Part shown: piece after piece, positions 59,161 through 64,000 of the stretch
How the letters are laid out: each line of letters begins with the position of its first letter
Numbering within the stretch: the stretch's first letter is position 1
Source of the DNA: Lycorma delicatula
Lineage: Eukaryota > Arthropoda > Insecta > Hemiptera > Fulgoridae
Reading direction: 5' to 3'
Assembly (NCBI RefSeq): GCF_047948215.1
Contig: NC_134458.1
Coordinates: 138,058,536-138,122,535, forward strand
DNA: 64,000 bases
Notes under the pieces: model-generated
Told to the model about the DNA's origin: nothing
The model's database searches: none
What the model saw: only the letters and a program-made list of their open reading frames with translations
Program-made: the position numbers and the translations under genes

Positions 59161-60117
59161 GTAGCCTTGATAGTTTGTCGGATAACGTGATAGATGAATT
59201 TATCGTATTACAGTACCATAATAAAAAATCGTAGAAAAAATTTAGTTATATTATTTAAATCATCAGTTATTTTTCCTTGAGGTGTATAAAATGACACTTG
59301 GAGTTCTTTCCTTTTATTTTTATTGTTTTTCAGATGATTTTCGGGTGAGTAAAATTTAGATAGCTACAAAACAACTATTATAATAAAAATGTATTTTGAT
59401 ATCCTAACAATTTATCTACCTGTTTGTTGTTCATCTAATTGTTATTTATCAGTTTTCCCAGTACCAGTTAGATTAATTGATTTTTAAACGTCCATAATTT
59501 TTTGTTTGCAAAAAACCCTGATTCCAAGATCTGATTGGTGTTTTACGGTAAATTTGGTATCTTAGGAATTGTCTTTGCTACATTAATTCGACTATAATAG
59601 TTTAAAATCGTTCACGCGACAATTTAACCATGTTATAGACGTTGATTTAAGACTAGTTTATGAATTAAGAAGGTGCGTTGTTGAACCTGTGTGTGTTCTG
59701 TTGTGTTAACAACCTGGATGTGTGTTCTCTCGTTCAAGAACACACACTTTCAATTGAAAAAACATCCTACTGCAAACAGTAGACAAATAAAAAATTTTCT
59801 TTCTTAGAAAATAATGTTATTTCAATTCTTTTTGTAAATTTTAACTTTTTTAAGTAGGCGTTAAATTAAGAGCAGCAATAAAGGTACTTGTAAAAAAAAA
59901 ACAAATAAATAAAAGTCGATTAAAATTAATGTGCATTGTTATGAAAGTTTATAATTATATACGTTTTTTTCATTTCATTTGCTTAAAATTAATAAACTTT
60001 GTTGAGAATTTTATTTATTATTTGAAGATGATTAGAACAAAATAAATTTAGTTAACTTTAAATAAATAAATAATATATACTTGAACATAGATGCTTTATT
60101 TATTCTATGAAATAGCT
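59161..60117. other. AT-rich sequence, nothing recognised
   Basis: One perfect hairpin, tgtgtgttct with agaacacaca (59719-59728 and 59737-59746). No coding similarity. Confidence 0.5.
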
Positions 60118-61313
60118 ATTGGGTTGTCAAGAAATTAATTTCGGTTTTGTAGCGTAAAATAAAACTCAATCTTTTTATTCAAATAATGAACTTTATCAAT
60201 TGTATACTCGTACTTTAATTTTATTCGATATCTTTTTGCTATATATTTCTGGCAACTTCATGATTACACCCTCATAGAACTTCTGGACTGAATCAGTAAA
60301 AAACTGATCCAAGTGCGATTTCAGTATATCATTAGTGAAAGTTTTACCATTCGAAGAGCTTTGCAATCTTCGAAATAAATGATAATCTGATGGTGCAAGG
60401 TCAGGGCTATATGGGAAATAAGTCATCACTTCCTGGCCAATCTACAATAATTTTCTGAGTTACCAAATATTTGTGAGGCACTATTCCTTCGCGATTTGCC
60501 AATTCTGGCCGTTTTTCTTTGACTGCTTCCTCCAGTTTCATTAGTTTTTGACAGCAAACATCTCAATTTGATTTGGTTTCTTGGAAGCAGCTCAAAATAC
60601 ATAACATCCTTGTAATTCCACAAAATTGAACTGGATCACCCTTGGACCATGATCATTTCCGATTGATGTTATTGTAGACGAACCATTTTTCATCACCAAT
60701 AATGATTATTTTCAAGAAAGGGTCGATTTCATTGCGTTTGAAATGTGTATCGGAAATATTGATTCGTTGTGGTAAATGAATCTCTTTCAGTTCATGAAGA
60801 ACCCAAATATTGAGCTTCTTAACTAATTCAAGACGTTTGATGTGATTTTCAATTATCGTGTGTGATTTAACCTCTCTGAAATCTCTTGCGCAGTTATATG
60901 ATGAGCCGATTCAATTATAGTTTTGATCTGGTCTTCATCAATTTCATAGATCGACCAGAACATTGGTTATCTTTGAACGAAAAATCTCCAGAACTGAATT
61001 TTTTAAACCAATTCTAATAGAACATGCGTTCTGTTAGGCAATTAACACCATAAACTTCAAATATCTCTTTGCCTCGGCAGCTTTCTTGCCTTTTTGGAAA
61101 TAAAAATTTTAAATGTTTGTTTTTGTACTCCATGTTAAAATTGATCGTAAAAAACAGGTGCAAACAAAATTACACGCAATTTACTTTTATTAGTATGCTA
61201 AAAGTGACAGCTATCAAATACCAAAAGGAAAAAAATCATAATATTGACAGAAGTCCTTCAAAACAAATATAAAGCTATCTATTTGTGAAGTTACTTTCTT
61301 GCCAATCCCATTA
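60118..61313 (-). mobile_element. Mariner transposon, family M6
   Basis: Left end TATTGGGTTGTCAAGAAATT (60118-60137) and right end, reverse complement TAATGGGATTGGCAAGAAAG (61313-61294), are terminal inverted repeats beginning at a TA on each side, the classical mariner arrangement. Length is about 1.2 kb. No nested insertion. Confidence 0.9.
60196..61131 (-). pseudogene. M6 mariner transposase (broken, D2 region deleted)
   Basis: Minus-strand fragments: a start near 61131 with MEYKNKHLKFLF, then EIFEVYGVNCLTERM and KFSSGDFSFKDNQCSGR (about 61080-60970, first helix-turn-helix), KKLNIWVLHELKE (about 60815-60785), GDEKWFVYNNINRK with the first catalytic Asp (about 60695-60655), MYFELLPRNQ (about 60605-60575), then YFPYSPDLAPSDYHLFRRLQ (60420-60360, third Asp present) and the C-terminal HLDQFFTDSVQKFYEGVIMK (about 60310-60255). 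Between VPH and KYLVTQKII near 60470 the HQDNARPHT segment that holds the second Asp is missing. The first helix-turn-helix to DLAPSD order is typical of true mariners. Confidence 0.92.
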
Positions 61314-61741
61314 AATTAGTAATTACATATAGATGAACATTAGTCGATTTCAGTTAAATTAATAAAATAATGTCATTCTGTTGCTGAATTATTTAAACTT
61401 AACGAGTTAGCCAGTAATATGCATTTTTATACGAGTATTATGTATCGATATTTAATTTTTTATCTATGCTAATATTGTTTCTCCTAGATACTAAGGTGTA
61501 CTTTACATTAATCTTAATTTTTCCATTTTATTACAAGATAATATTTATAATTTTTTTTTTTAATTTCCTTAAGAAAAGCTGTCAACATTAAGTGAAATCA
61601 CAGTTGTTTTTTATTTATTTCCCACCTCTTTTTTTTGTAATACGATTAGATCGACATCGATGAAGTTTTTTCTTTTTTTTTTATAATTAAGTAGAAAAAA
61701 ATTGAAATAATAAGAACAAAAACCCGGTGTTCGTGTGTGTA

Positions 61742-61749
<8 letters not shown>

Positions 61750-61781
<32 letters not shown>
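61750..61781. repeat. (AT)n microsatellite
   Basis: Uninterrupted AT dinucleotides following short GT repeats. Confidence 0.95.
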
Positions 61782-61786
<5 letters not shown>

Positions 61787-62512
61787 TAATTTCTTGTATA
61801 CATATGAGATATTTCTTCATACATTGATATTTTAATTGAATTGCAAATGCCACATTAATCAATTACTAATACTTTAATTAATACTTAAGTAATCTTTTTA
61901 TTATTTTTTTTTTAATTTTCGTTCAGTGATTCTTCAGCTTTGTTTTTATAAATATATCAGATTCATTCAAGTTCAGAACGGAACGAATGGCATTTCCGTT
62001 TAAAGTTTTACTTTTTTTTTAACATACCTTAGTCAGTTGCCGTCTTTAACTCTGTTCTTCAAGGTTATAATATTTGTTTATTCAATGATTTTAGATATTG
62101 GGGTACAGTTAATAACTAATTTAAAAAAATATATATTTATAATTTTACATTAAATTATGTAACAAAATATCACTATAGTATTTAATGTTGGGAAAATATG
62201 TAGCCTATATTAATTAAATAAATAGTAATTAGATTATATATAATAATTTATCAGATATCAATTTGGTTTTTAATTCATATCTATTAATAAATTAACTATA
62301 ATTTTTCTGTTCGGTGTTCTAAATTTGCAAACTTCGTTAAAAATTGATTTTTTACGTAAATAGGAAAAGTAAATTTTAGATAAGCAGTAAACCTGATAAC
62401 AAAAAATTGTTAACCTACATTATAGGTTTTATTTTTGTTTTTACTTCTCTTGCTCTTCTTTTAACATTAGCATAAAATTCATACACAAAAGCATGATATT
62501 ATATATATGTAT

Positions 62513-62535
62513 GTGCGTGTGTGTGTGTGTGGGTG
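62513..62535. repeat. (GT)n microsatellite
   Basis: GT repeats flanked by (AT)n, running into GGGTGGG. Confidence 0.85.
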
Positions 62536-63079
62536 GGCTTGGTTGTATAGGTGGGTGTTTTTTTGTTAGAACCACGTTATAATAAAGCATCTGATTAGTT
62601 TCAGTATATTTTAACTGAGAACAACATAGTAAACATCTAATAATGACAACATAACAACAATAGAGCATCCGCCTGTACAAATCATATATAAATTACTAAT
62701 CATACGTAAATCACTGATCGATGATCGATAGTTTTTAATGACGCGTAATTACATAAATATAAATATACATAAATACGAATATTAACACGTACGATCTATG
62801 TATCACATTTTTAACACTTGATAAAACCTTGGATTTTAGGCGAAAAGTTGTTTAAGCTTAGCCTAATTTCTATTTTCTTCGGCTTAATTCTTTTATTAAA
62901 TTTTCTTTCGCTTGTTAACGTGTTGTATTTTTTATAGTTGGTTGACTAGAGAGTTAAATTTAAATAAAATATTGAAAATTATATCTTAAATTTCATTTTT
63001 TAAACCTCGATATAAATTTAAATATTAACTAGGTGACCAGTGCTGCTTCACATCTTCAGTAAATATATTAACTTAAGTT

Positions 63080-63330
63080 TTAATAAATGATTTACTTCGC
63101 GATTCGTAAGAATTCCTTCCAGACAACTTTAGCTGTGCGTCAATCCTTAAGTTTCATCACTACTTTAAAACTTTTAAAACGTTTTGCCGGTGATAGGGCA
63201 ACACACAATTGTCCATGGCTAAAAAATAGTTTATTTAGTGTATTTTTAAGAGTGAGGAAATGTGTATGTTCCCTCAAAATTTTATCTGAATTGAGTGATA
63301 GAAGTCGATGTGGACTCATTTGATGTGGTG
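63080..63330 (-). pseudogene. Helitron/Pif1-type helicase, extreme C-terminus (fragment)
   Basis: On the minus strand about 63240-63150 reads FFSHGQLCVALSPAKRFKSF followed by KVVMKLKD, stop, and then TAKVVWKEFLR (about 63140-63105). The FSHGQLYVALSRA-RS motif is the last conserved helicase motif of Helitron Rep-Helicase proteins, and a (K/N)VVYKE(V/I)L-like end follows it in those proteins. Here Arg of SRA reads Pro, and a stop lies between the two blocks. The upstream helicase motifs are not seen within the next 500 bases. The plus-strand ORF 63087-63323 is the antisense shadow. Confidence 0.78.
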
Positions 63331-63807
63331 AGTACTTTAAATTTCAAATGAATTTTTTATCTTAATTAGTTGCTGAGACATTTCGATTTGAATGCCACTG
63401 AGATAAGGGTTTGAGTGTGAGAAGAATGTTCCCATAAAATATCTCTCATAATTAGTCGGTGCATGCTGGTTATCTGTGACCTGATCTGATGAATGTTTTA
63501 AGACCCTAACGAAGTCTACAACTAAATTAATTACTGAGTAGTTGCAGGAAAATTAAAATTTTTAATTTGTTTACCAAATTTTTATATTTTTTTTGTTGTT
63601 TTTTGATTCTTAGTTATATATTTAATCATTTAGTATTTGGGAAGATCATCATCATAACTGTGACACTTACATTGAGGTTAACAGGCAATGCTAAAGGGAT
63701 GCCAGCACTTGTTTATAAGGTCTAACTGAGAAATTATGTATACAGAATGCTCATCCTTGCCGGTTTCTATTTACAAATAACATTAAGGTAAATGATCCTC
63801 CTGCACT
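63331..63807. other. Sequence with no gene recognised
   Basis: Could include more of the Helitron but no further helicase motif could be read. Confidence 0.4.
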
Positions 63808-64000
63808 TTCTTTTTTTTTGGGGGGGGGCTGATTGAGGTGGAAATTCATTTATATATTGAGTGTCGGGCTCCCACTGGTGGTCTTATGCAGCCGCTATCA
63901 GCGGACTACCAACTAAAACCAACCCCCTTTTGTAGTAAAATCTACGCACCCCGGGACTACAGGATGCGCTGGCCTCCTTACGAACTCATTCGTACCAACA
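63808..64000 (-). mobile_element. 3' end of the R1-like LINE, copy 3 (runs off the window)
   Basis: A T-run at about 63809-63818 followed by a run of G, then gaggtggaaattcattta and gagtgtcgggctccc. These are the same ordered landmarks as at 8381 (gaggtggaggaatcccc, gtgtcgggtcc) and 4823 (catttac, gagtgtcaggctcg). The sequence becomes GC-rich toward the window edge, like the body of the copy at 4823. How much of the element lies beyond 64000 cannot be seen. Confidence 0.72.

Larger units (their letters stand above)
61314..63079. other. AT-rich sequence with microsatellites
   Basis: No gene recognised. (AT)n at 61750-61781, and (GT)n with neighbours at about 62513-62535. Confidence 0.55.

Noticed and set aside
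1..64000. CRISPR array, operons, ribosome binding sites, replication origins
   Set aside because: No array of spaced identical repeats, and the sequence is clearly eukaryotic; prokaryotic signals do not apply.

Overview
The window reads as AT-rich eukaryotic nuclear DNA from an arthropod, most likely an insect. The evidence is the mix of Tc1/mariner transposons (including the insect type with a conserved N-terminal transposase domain), Jockey, R1-like and RTE-like LINEs, tRNA-derived SINEs, a Helitron helicase remnant and many (AT)n and (CA)n microsatellites. The SINE and short-repeat types resemble those I associate with Hemiptera, but that placement is an impression. No host gene, no rRNA gene and no free-standing tRNA gene could be recognised, so this is probably intergenic or intronic sequence. 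Every coding trace belongs to a transposable element, and every one is broken.

Layout. 1-0.54 kb: minus-strand RTE-like reverse transcriptase remnant. 1.3-2.1 kb: dispersed repeat family A. 4.1-8.6 kb: a nested block. A mariner (4129-6961) was split by a 5'-truncated R1-like LINE (4823-6393, 12-bp target duplication). Right next to it a second mariner (6972-8630) carries both a SINE and a short 3' piece of the same LINE family. 9.9-11.6 kb: repeat family B split by a near full-length Tc1 element (10053-11394). 12.7-13.1 kb: a second family B copy. 17.5-18.8 kb: a second copy of the first mariner family. 19.8-21.1 kb: another mariner. 23.1-24.0 kb: plus-strand RT remnant. 25-35 kb: short dispersed repeats (families A, C, D), a roughly 1.1-kb repeat (27.9-29.05 kb) and a LINE RNase H remnant ending in two tandem hairpins (31.4-32.7 kb).

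35-48 kb: dispersed repeats plus two mariners (40.65-41.96 and 42.2-43.4 kb) and the third family B copy (45.9-46.3 kb), which preserves the unoccupied site of the Tc1 insertion. 49.6-51.4 kb: Jockey LINE interrupted by a minus-strand SINE with a 10-bp target duplication. 53.07-53.37 kb: a fold-back element. 57.1-59.2 kb: a second Jockey, minus strand, lacking most of its endonuclease. 60.1-61.3 kb: another mariner. 63.1-63.3 kb: Helitron helicase C-terminus. 63.8-64.0 kb: a third 3' end of the R1-like LINE, running off the window.

The elements do not form a pathway. What they record is a history of insertions within insertions: DNA transposons served as landing sites for LINEs and SINEs, and one repeat family served as the landing site for Tc1. 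I found no convincing undescribed functional system. The observations most worth checking are the nested insertions with their target duplications, the matching loss of the same catalytic Asp in two mariner copies, the shared SINE tail, and the hairpins at repeat ends.
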